From Alphaproteobacteria bacterium (GTDB taxonomy: Bacteria > Pseudomonadota > Alphaproteobacteria > UBA8366): a stretch of 5,108 nucleotides of DNA. Location of the stretch: assembly GCA_029861675.1 (NCBI GenBank), contig JAOTYV010000320.1, forward strand, positions 1 through 5,108. The letters are read 5' to 3'. Positions 1 through 5,055 of this stretch are shown here, piece by piece. The notes beneath the pieces were generated by a model that had not been told where the DNA came from, ran no database searches, and was given only the letters and a program-made list of their open reading frames with translations. The stretch's first letter is position 1, and each line of letters begins with the position of its first letter. The position numbers were made by a program, and so were the translations under genes.

Positions 1-68
1 CGGCGGCGACGGAGGTTCTCGAAGATGCCTGCGCGCGCATCCAAAGGGCCTGCGCCGCATTGACATAG
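1..68 (+). CDS. 3' end of a probable class I/II aminotransferase (partial)
   Basis: Only the last 21 codons are in the window, read from base 3 to the TAG at 66-68. The peptide is amphipathic and helical, with the pattern LEDACARIQRACAAL near its end. From general knowledge, many fold-type I PLP-dependent aminotransferases (aspartate aminotransferase AspC/AatA-like) finish with a helix of this kind, LEEAxxRIxxxCxxL, so that is the best guess. No catalytic residue is visible. The other two forward frames give an arginine-rich or glycine-rich peptide with no family character. The stop codon lies inside the first bases of a palindromic repeat, so the final one or two residues may derive from the repeat insertion. 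That a gene ends here is fairly likely; the product name is tentative. Confidence 0.45.
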   Translation, partial: AATEVLEDACARIQRACAALT

Positions 69-128
69 AGCAAATCCCACACGAACCGAAACGGTTCGCG
101 ACGACGAATTTGCGTGAAAACAAAGAGA
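65..128 (+). repeat. Palindromic intergenic repeat, copy 1
   Basis: A 64-bp unit with two nested inverted repeats. The outer pair is GCAAAT (70-75) and ATTTGC (108-113). The inner pair is CGAACCG (82-88) and CGGTTCG (92-98) around an AAA loop. It ends in an AAACAAAGAG-type tail (118-127). It differs from copy 2 (4992-5055) at about six positions; one change, A81 for G, shortens the inner stem from 8 to 7 bp. The layout resembles the small palindromic mosaic elements of rhizobial genomes (RIME-like), which is recognition from memory, not a search. In RNA it would fold as a hairpin directly after the upstream stop codon, where it could stabilise the mRNA 3' end or slow transcription. There is no T-tract, so a classical intrinsic terminator is not supported. 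Confidence 0.85.
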
Positions 129-174
129 CAGGCCATTTCACTTGAGTCAATTCAAACAAGAAACGGTCTAACCC

Positions 175-182
175 AAGGGAGG
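175..182 (+). promoter_or_regulatory. Ribosome binding site for the reductase, supporting a GTG start
   Basis: AAGGGAGG lies 5 nt upstream of the GTG at 188. It supports GTG rather than a later ATG, because the next residues (KIAVFGAGAVG) already form the first strand and the dinucleotide-binding turn of the Rossmann fold. A weak TTGAGT (142-147) and TCTAAC (167-172) pair, 19 bp apart, lies just upstream, but I do not call it a promoter. Confidence 0.75.
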
Positions 183-187
183 CGGCC

Positions 188-1111
188 GTGAAAATCGCTG
201 TTTTCGGCGCCGGCGCCGTGGGTGCCTATATCGGCGGACGCCTCGCGGAGGCGGGGCAGGATGTTGCCTTCATCGCCCGCGGCGCCCATCTGGCCGCGAT
301 CCGGGAAAACGGCCTTCGGGTCGAGAGTCCGAATGGCGATATGCACATCCATCCGGCCCAGGTTACCGATGATCCCGCCGAAATCGGGCCGGTCGACTTC
401 ATCTTGTTTGCCGTCAAACTGTTCGATACCGAAGCGGTTGCCCGTGCGTGCGTGTCGATGATCGGAGCCGATACCACCGTGGTCGCGTTGCAGAATGGCG
501 TGGATTCGGAATCAGTGATCGGCGCCATTGTCGGGCCCGAGCGGGTCATGGGGGGAACCGTCTATATCGCGTCCGTTGTCGCCGAACCCGGCGTGATCCG
601 CCAGACCGGCCAGTTCGCCAAGGTCATTTTCGGCGAGATGGATGGTAAAGACTCGGCGCGCGGCGCACAGCTCGAGACCGCATGCCGCGAGGCCGGCCTC
701 GATGTCGTCCTCAGCCCGGCCGTCGAAACCGAAATCTGGATGAAATTCATCGTTCTGGCCGCCTTGAGCGGCGTCACCACGGCAACCCGCAAGCCTGTGG
801 GCCTGCTGCGCGATGATCCGGACACGCGGGCATTGTTCGAAAATGCGATCGCCGAGGCGGTTGCCGTGGGGCGCGCCCGCGGCGTCAAGCTGCCCGACGA
901 TGCGGCGTCACGGCAAATGGCCACGATCGACGGATTCCCCGAAACCATGGTGGCGTCCATGCTGCACGACCTCGATGGCGGGCGGCGTCTCGAATTGGAT
1001 CATCTGTCCGGCGCAGTTTGCCGGCTCGGGCGCGACAGCGGCGTGCCCACCCCCGTCCATGACGTGCTCTATGCTGTCCTAAAGCCCTACCTAATGGGTC
1101 GGACGGACTAA
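188..1111 (+). CDS. 2-dehydropantoate 2-reductase (ketopantoate reductase, PanE/ApbA) family protein
   Basis: Cytosolic NADPH-dependent oxidoreductase of 307 residues, the usual family length. Characterised members reduce 2-dehydropantoate to pantoate in pantothenate (coenzyme A) synthesis, but many paralogs act on other 2-keto acids. The N-terminal Rossmann domain has GAGAVG at residues 7-12, and R31 sits where E. coli PanE uses Arg31 for the NADPH 2'-phosphate. K77 in AVKLFD and N103 in LQNG match PanE Lys72 and Asn98. The C-terminal helical domain carries the predicted catalytic lysine K186 (WMKF, PanE Lys176) and substrate-binding E269 in GRRLELD (PanE Glu256), so the enzyme looks intact. 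The GTG start is supported by a good ribosome binding site and by the fold beginning at residue 2. No panB or panC is adjacent, so a role in vitamin synthesis cannot be assumed. The family call is firm; the substrate is open. Confidence 0.93.
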   Translation: MKIAVFGAGAVGAYIGGRLAEAGQDVAFIARGAHLAAIRENGLRVESPNGDMHIHPAQVTDDPAEIGPVDFILFAVKLFDTEAVARACVSMIGADTTVVALQNGVDSESVIGAIVGPERVMGGTVYIASVVAEPGVIRQTGQFAKVIFGEMDGKDSARGAQLETACREAGLDVVLSPAVETEIWMKFIVLAALSGVTTATRKPVGLLRDDPDTRALFENAIAEAVAVGRARGVKLPDDAASRQMATIDGFPETMVASMLHDLDGGRRLELDHLSGAVCRLGRDSGVPTPVHDVLYAVLKPYLMGRTD

Positions 1112-1125
1112 TCCCGCCGATTTTT
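1099..1125 (+). terminator. Probable intrinsic terminator overlapping the reductase stop codon
   Basis: TCGG (1099-1102) and CGG (1104-1106), with A1103 bulged, pair with CCG (1114-1116) and CCGA (1117-1120). This gives a 7-bp GC-rich stem with a 7-nt loop, followed at once by TTTTT (1121-1125). The TAA stop (1109-1111) of the reductase lies inside the loop. Stem, loop size and T-run fit a rho-independent terminator. The short T-run and the bulge make it moderate in strength. It suggests that the EF-G-like gene is transcribed from its own promoter. Confidence 0.6.
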
Positions 1126-1157
1126 ACTTGCATCGCCGCCCCCGGCTTGGAACCATA

Positions 1158-1170
1158 CCCGTACAACGGG
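1158..1170 (+). promoter_or_regulatory. Small hairpin in the leader of the EF-G-like gene
   Basis: CCCGT (1158-1162) and ACGGG (1166-1170) form a perfect 5-bp inverted repeat around ACA. The 3' arm runs into a GGGAGG sequence (1168-1173) that resembles a ribosome binding site but has no ATG, GTG or TTG at usable distance. A CATAAT (1209-1214) further down resembles a -10 box, but no convincing -35 box lies at the right distance. The rest of this 139-bp gap shows nothing I can name. Function is unknown and chance is a real possibility. Confidence 0.25.
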
Positions 1171-1238
1171 AGGTAACATCCTGCGTCTGCCTGGACGATG
1201 GGATGAAACATAATCATACGGCGGAATTATTGCCGAAA

Positions 1239-1245
1239 AGGAGGT
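1239..1245 (+). promoter_or_regulatory. Strong ribosome binding site fixing the EF-G-like start
   Basis: AGGAGGT, a perfect Shine-Dalgarno match, lies with 6 nt between its last G (1244) and the ATG at 1251. It decides the start against two upstream in-frame candidates, the TTG at 1128 and the ATG at 1203. Neither has comparable spacing to a purine-rich site, and both would add residues with no family character. Confidence 0.9.
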
Positions 1246-1250
1246 TTCGA

Positions 1251-3278
1251 ATGTCAGGGCGTACGCCGTCGGCACCTCGATGTGCTGCAATCGTCGGATC
1301 CTATCTCAGCGGGAAAACCACGCTTCTCGAATCTTTGCTGTTTGCCTGCGGCGCTATTCACCGCAAGGGCACCGTCAAGGATGGGAACACGGTCGGTGAT
1401 GCTTCCCCTGAAGCCCGTGCGCGCAATATGAGTATCGAAGTAACCGCCGCCGCCGCCGAATTTCTGGGTGAGCAGTGGCATTTCCTCGATTGTCCGGGCT
1501 CGGTCGAATTTTCTCAGGACACCTATACGGCCCTGATGGTTGCCGACGTCGCGGTTGTCGTATGCGAACCCGAAGCCAGCCGCGCGTTGACCCTGGCGCC
1601 GTTGTTCCACTTCCTCGATCTGCACAATATTCCGCACATGGTGTTCATCAATAAGATGGACACGGCCAACGACCGCGTGCGCGAGGTGCTCGAGGCGCTG
1701 CAATCGGTATCCGATCGCACCCTTGCCCTGCGCCATGTGCCGATCCGTGACGGCGATCAAATCACCGGTTATGTCGATTTGGCATCGGAACGCGCCTATC
1801 AATATAAGCCCGGGCAAGCGTCCTCACTGATCGAAGTGCCGGAGGGAGCGCAGGATAGAAACGAATCCGCGCGTCAGGAACTGCTGGAAACCCTGGCCGA
1901 TTTCGACGATGCGCTGCTCGAACAGTTGCTCGAGGATGTGGTTCCGCCCAAGGACGAAATCTACCAGCACCTGACTCGCGAGCTGCAGGAGACCCGGATC
2001 GTGCCGGTCTTTTTGGGCGCGGCCGAGCAGGACCACGGCGTGCGCCGGCTGATGAAAGCGCTGCGTCACGAAACGCCTGGCCCGGAACAAACGTTGGAAC
2101 GGCTGGGCGGCGCCGACGGCGATCCTTTGGTGCAGGTTTTCAAGACCTACCATCTGGCGCATACGGGTAAGCTTTCCGTTGCCAGGATTTGGCGCGGTTC
2201 GGTCGAAGACGGCATGTCCTTCGGCGAACACCGGGTGAGCGGCCTGTCGCAAATGAAGGGGCACACGCTGGACAAGATTACCAAAGCCTACGCCGGCGAC
2301 GTTGTGGGCCTTGGCCGTCTGGAAGCGATCAAATCGGGGGACGTTCTCACCGCGGAGGGGGTATCCAGCAAGGGCTTGTCGTGGCTCGATCCGTTGCCGC
2401 CCGTATTCTCGGCGGCAATTGCCGCTGAAAAGCGCGAGGACGAAGTCAAACTGTCGACCGGCATCGCCCGAGTCGTGGAAGAAGACCCGTCGATCGTCGT
2501 GGAACACAATGATGACACCCATGAGCTGGTCCTCTGGGGCCAAGGTGACATTCATCTGCAGGTGGTGGCCGATAAATTACGCGACCGCTACAACGTCGCC
2601 GTCACGATGAAGCGCCCGCAAGTGCCCTACAAGGAGACCATCCGCAAGCCGATCCAGCAGCATGCGCGCCACAAAAAACAGTCCGGCGGCCATGGTGAAT
2701 TCGGCGATGTGCATCTGGAGATCAAGCCGGTGGCGCGCGGCGCGGGTTTCGAATTCATCGACAAGATTTCCGGCGGTGTCGTGCCGCGCCAGTATATTCC
2801 GGCGGTGGAACACGGCGTTAAGGAATATATGACTGAAGGTCCTCTCGGGTTTCCGGTGATCGACATTTCGGTGACCTTGTATGACGGCCAGCACCATTCG
2901 GTGGATTCCTCGGACATGGCATTCCGGCGCGCGGGCATTCTGGCCATGAAGGACGGTTTGCCTCAATGCGAACCCGTGTTGTTGGAGCCGATCGCCACGG
3001 TCAGCATTTCCGTCCCGAGCGAATTTACGGGGCAGGCGCAGAGCGTTATCAGCAAGCGCCGCGGACAGATCCTTGGTTTCGACGCCAAGGCGGGATGGGG
3101 CGGCTGGGATGAGGTCAAGGCACACATGCCGCAGTCCGAGTTGCATGACCTGATCGTCGACCTCCGTTCCCTGACGCTCGGGGTCGGCACCTTCGAATGG
3201 AATTTCGATCATCTCTCGGAAATAACCGGCCGGGACGCCGAGATGATCGTGGCGCATCGCAAGGAAGCTGCCGAATAG
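1251..3278 (+). CDS. Elongation factor G-like translational GTPase (EF-G paralog)
   Basis: A 675-residue protein with the five-domain EF-G plan, slightly shorter than canonical EF-G (about 700). G domain: P-loop GSYLSGKT (16-23), switch I RNMSI (58-62) where EF-G has RGITI, G3 DCPGS (80-84) where EF-G has DTPGH, G4 NKMD (134-137), and G5 GAA (256-258). Domain II covers about 290-370, domain III about 385-450, domain IV about 455-570 and domain V about 572-660. Domain IV keeps the tip motif HSVDSSDMAF (549-558) that in EF-G enters the decoding site, so ribosome binding is plausible. The histidine after DTPG that promotes GTP hydrolysis in EF-G and EF-Tu is Ser84 here. As I recall, alphaproteobacterial EF-G-like proteins share DCPGS, and mycobacterial FusA2 has Tyr at this position, so this is a subfamily trait rather than damage. 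It is probably not the housekeeping fusA: no rpsL, rpsG or tuf is adjacent. The physiological role is unknown. Confidence 0.92.
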   Translation: MSGRTPSAPRCAAIVGSYLSGKTTLLESLLFACGAIHRKGTVKDGNTVGDASPEARARNMSIEVTAAAAEFLGEQWHFLDCPGSVEFSQDTYTALMVADVAVVVCEPEASRALTLAPLFHFLDLHNIPHMVFINKMDTANDRVREVLEALQSVSDRTLALRHVPIRDGDQITGYVDLASERAYQYKPGQASSLIEVPEGAQDRNESARQELLETLADFDDALLEQLLEDVVPPKDEIYQHLTRELQETRIVPVFLGAAEQDHGVRRLMKALRHETPGPEQTLERLGGADGDPLVQVFKTYHLAHTGKLSVARIWRGSVEDGMSFGEHRVSGLSQMKGHTLDKITKAYAGDVVGLGRLEAIKSGDVLTAEGVSSKGLSWLDPLPPVFSAAIAAEKREDEVKLSTGIARVVEEDPSIVVEHNDDTHELVLWGQGDIHLQVVADKLRDRYNVAVTMKRPQVPYKETIRKPIQQHARHKKQSGGHGEFGDVHLEIKPVARGAGFEFIDKISGGVVPRQYIPAVEHGVKEYMTEGPLGFPVIDISVTLYDGQHHSVDSSDMAFRRAGILAMKDGLPQCEPVLLEPIATVSISVPSEFTGQAQSVISKRRGQILGFDAKAGWGGWDEVKAHMPQSELHDLIVDLRSLTLGVGTFEWNFDHLSEITGRDAEMIVAHRKEAAE

Positions 3279-3296
3279 ACGCCGGTCAATCGGGAT

Positions 3297-3342
3297 CGAT
3301 GTGGCATCGCGGCCGGTCGGGGCGGCCGCGATACGCGTATCG
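3297..3342 (+). promoter_or_regulatory. Cluster of overlapping inverted repeats upstream of the hydratase pair
   Basis: Three perfect inverted repeats overlap within 46 bp. They are CGATG/CATCG (3297-3301 and 3305-3309, 3-nt loop), ATCGCGGCCG/CGGCCGCGAT (3306-3315 and 3323-3332, 7-nt loop), and the uninterrupted 14-bp palindrome CGATACGCGTATCG (3329-3342). The 10-bp GC-rich stem starts 27 bp after the EF-G-like stop codon and could end or pause transcription, but no T-run follows. The 14-bp palindrome ends 72 bp before the hydratase start and has the form of an operator for a dimeric regulator. No regulator gene is in the window. The symmetry is certain; the role is inference. Confidence 0.45.
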
Positions 3343-3401
3343 TGTCGTGAATTGATCCTCGGCGGCCGCTTTTGTCGAACGCTCTCTTCAAGCAGACCCT
3401 C

Positions 3402-3407
3402 AAGGAG
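3402..3407 (+). promoter_or_regulatory. Ribosome binding site for the first hydratase
   Basis: AAGGAG lies 7 nt upstream of the ATG at 3415. It sets the start there and not at the in-frame GTG at 3301. That earlier start would add 38 arginine- and serine-rich residues translated from the intergenic inverted repeats. Confidence 0.85.
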
Positions 3408-3414
3408 CGAACAT

Positions 3415-4185
3415 ATGACAGACCCGTCCGATTTGGCGGTATTGCTCGTCGCGGCGCGCCGCGACGACACGATCGTGAAGATGCCCGAGATTCCCGAATC
3501 GCTCGAGGAAAGCTATGCGGTGCAGGACGCCATTATTGGACGCATGAAGGAACGCGTGGTCGGTTGGAAGGCGGCATTCACGAATAGTGCGGCGATGGAG
3601 AAAATGAAAACGCACGAACCGGCGCTCGGTCCGCTTTTCCCGTCCTGGGTCTTCGAAAGCGGCGCCCGCGTGTCCACGCCGGAAAATTGCGCCCGCCGGA
3701 TCGAAAGCGAATATGCCTTCAAAATGGCGCGCGGCCTTCCGGTCCGGCCGGAAGCCTATAGTCGCGACGAAGTCGTCGACGCGGTGGAATCGCTGCATCC
3801 GGCGATCGAGATCGTGCATACGCGGGTCGATGGCGGATTCGATATCGGCGCGCGGGTCCTGGTCGCCGATCATTGCGTGAATTTCGGCTTTATTCTCGGG
3901 GAGGGCGTGGCCGATTGGCAGGGGCTGGATCTGACCGGCCAAACCGTTACGCTGTCCGTCGATGGTGATGTTGCGGCGCGTGGAAGCGGCGCCGAAGTCA
4001 TGGGTGACCCGGTCGACTCGCTGACCTGGTTGGCGAATAAACTGCTCGAGCAAGGCAAGGAATTGAAGGCGGGGGATGTGGTGACCACAGGGTCCTGCAC
4101 CGGCATGCATCCGGTCCCGCGCGAATGCGCGCTGATCGCGGATTTCGGGCCGCTCGGCCAATGTGCCGCGACCTGCGTCGCGTGA
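3415..4185 (+). CDS. 2-keto-4-pentenoate hydratase/4-oxalocrotonate decarboxylase family protein, first paralog
   Basis: A 256-residue cytosolic protein of the MhpD/XylJ/XylI family (fumarylacetoacetase-like fold), close to the usual 260-270. Family members use Mg2+ or Mn2+ to hydrate 2-hydroxypenta-2,4-dienoate to 4-hydroxy-2-oxovalerate, or to decarboxylate 4-oxalocrotonate, in meta-cleavage of aromatics. The expected metal ligands are E97 and E99 in RIESEYAF and E132 in HPAIEIV, in the spacing of E. coli MhpD. K52 in GWKAAFT matches the conserved RKVGLT lysine, and ADH (151-153) stands where MhpD has ADN. Near the C-terminus are the GDP turn (197-199), LKAGD (217-221) and TTG (224-226). 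It lies 30 bp before a second family member and probably shares its transcript. No other ring-degradation gene is present, so hydratase and decarboxylase cannot be told apart. The family is secure; the substrate is not. Confidence 0.88.
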   Translation: MTDPSDLAVLLVAARRDDTIVKMPEIPESLEESYAVQDAIIGRMKERVVGWKAAFTNSAAMEKMKTHEPALGPLFPSWVFESGARVSTPENCARRIESEYAFKMARGLPVRPEAYSRDEVVDAVESLHPAIEIVHTRVDGGFDIGARVLVADHCVNFGFILGEGVADWQGLDLTGQTVTLSVDGDVAARGSGAEVMGDPVDSLTWLANKLLEQGKELKAGDVVTTGSCTGMHPVPRECALIADFGPLGQCAATCVA

Positions 4186-4194
4186 ACATGACAT

Positions 4195-4205
4195 AGAGAG
4201 AGGGG
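4195..4205 (+). promoter_or_regulatory. Weak purine-rich ribosome binding site for the second hydratase
   Basis: AGAGAGAGGGG ends 10 nt before the ATG at 4216, within a 30-bp gap after the first hydratase. Spacing is long and the match imperfect, so translation may depend partly on ribosomes arriving from the upstream gene. No promoter or terminator is visible in the gap, which supports co-transcription. Confidence 0.5.
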
Positions 4206-4215
4206 TATCGTAGCT

Positions 4216-4995
4216 ATGGTTGATACGGAAAAAGCGGCGACGCTGCTGATTGCGGCGCGGCGCGACGGCGCCAGGATTGACGCGCTGCCCGCGGGTGCGG
4301 AACCGGCGACGCTGGACGATGCCTATGCGATCCAGGATGCGATTATCGATCGCATCGACGCGCCGCTCGCTGGCTGGAAGGTCGCGCTCACCAATGAGGA
4401 AGCGCAGCGCCGGGCAAAGGCGGATGAACCCGCGGCCGGACCGCTTTTCGCACCGTTCATTCATATGAGCCCGAACGTCATCGACCGGGATCCGGATTGC
4501 GTCAGCGGATTTGAGTGTGAATTCGCCGTTCAACTGGCCGCGGACCTGCCCGCGAGCGGTGCGCCCTATGACGCCGATTCCGTGGCCGTGGCCGTCGCGT
4601 CGCTGCATCCGGCGATCGAGGTGACGGGCATTCGGCTCGGGAACAGGGCGACGCTCGGGGTGCTCGGGACAATTACCGACCATGCGGGCAATTTCAGCCT
4701 TGTCTGTGGTCCGGAGGTCGAAAACTGGCGGGGCCTCGATTTGCCCGCGTGCACGGTGCGGCATCTTGTCGATGGCGATGAAATAGCCGCCAGCGACGGG
4801 GCGAATGTGCTGGGCAACCCGCTGAACGCGTTGGCCTGGCTGGCGAACCATCTGGCCGGCCGCGGCCATGAACTCAAGGCGGGCCAATGGATCACCACCG
4901 GTGCCGCGACCGGACCGCTGCCGGCCCCCGTGGGAAGCACGGTTACCGCCGATTTCGCCGATCTCGGCACCGTCGAAGTCCGTTTTCAGGGATAG
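4216..4995 (+). CDS. 2-keto-4-pentenoate hydratase/4-oxalocrotonate decarboxylase family protein, second paralog
   Basis: A 259-residue protein homologous along its whole length to the preceding gene product, at roughly 40 percent identity by eye. Expected metal ligands E100 and E102 (FECEFAV) and E135 (HPAIEV), the lysine K55 (GWKVALT), TDH (154-156) and the C-terminal LGNPLNALAWLANHL, LKAG and TTG motifs are all present, so it looks active. The two genes share a 21-bp identical block over the HPAIE motif (3790-3810 and 4600-4620). In meta-cleavage operons a hydratase (XylJ/DmpE) and its decarboxylase homolog (XylI/DmpH) form a complex, and this pair could be of that kind, though that is inference from pairing alone. 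The TAG stop (4993-4995) lies in the first bases of a palindromic repeat, as does that of the gene at the left end of the window. Confidence 0.88.
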   Translation: MVDTEKAATLLIAARRDGARIDALPAGAEPATLDDAYAIQDAIIDRIDAPLAGWKVALTNEEAQRRAKADEPAAGPLFAPFIHMSPNVIDRDPDCVSGFECEFAVQLAADLPASGAPYDADSVAVAVASLHPAIEVTGIRLGNRATLGVLGTITDHAGNFSLVCGPEVENWRGLDLPACTVRHLVDGDEIAASDGANVLGNPLNALAWLANHLAGRGHELKAGQWITTGAATGPLPAPVGSTVTADFADLGTVEVRFQG

Positions 4996-5055
4996 AGCAA
5001 ATCCCGAGCGAACCGAAACGGTTCGCGACGACGTATTTGCGTATAAACAAAGAGA
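4992..5055 (+). repeat. Palindromic intergenic repeat, copy 2
   Basis: Same unit and orientation as copy 1. The outer pair is GCAAAT (4997-5002) and ATTTGC (5035-5040). The inner pair is a perfect 8-bp GCGAACCG (5008-5015) and CGGTTCGC (5019-5026) around AAA. The tail AAACAAAGAG (5045-5054) leads straight into copy 3 with a period of 61 bp. It begins at the stop codon of the second hydratase and so forms its 3' untranslated end. It may act as an mRNA-end hairpin or as a transcription pause; no T-run supports a classical terminator. Confidence 0.88.

Noticed and set aside
142..172. Promoter for the reductase (TTGAGT and TCTAAC)
   Set aside because: Both boxes are poor matches and the 19-bp spacing is off the optimum, so it is not reported as a feature.
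1128..1250. N-terminal extension of the EF-G-like protein by 41 residues
   Set aside because: The added residues have no family match, and a perfect AGGAGG site with 6-nt spacing points to the ATG at 1251.
1824..2555. A 243-codon minus-strand open frame inside the EF-G-like gene
   Set aside because: It is wholly antisense to a conserved translational GTPase, with no ribosome binding site or domain.
3301..3414. N-terminal extension of the first hydratase by 38 residues from a GTG
   Set aside because: It would translate through the intergenic palindromes into low-complexity Arg/Ser sequence. The AAGGAG at 3402-3407 supports ATG 3415.
2577..3470. A 297-codon minus-strand open frame opposite the end of the EF-G-like gene
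   Set aside because: It is antisense to EF-G domains IV and V, has no motif, and composition follows the opposite strand.
4189..4198. The 10-mer TGACATAGAG, identical to 61-70 at the start of repeat copy 1, as a repeat remnant
   Set aside because: Similarity stops after 10 bases and neither palindrome arm follows, so chance is the simplest explanation.
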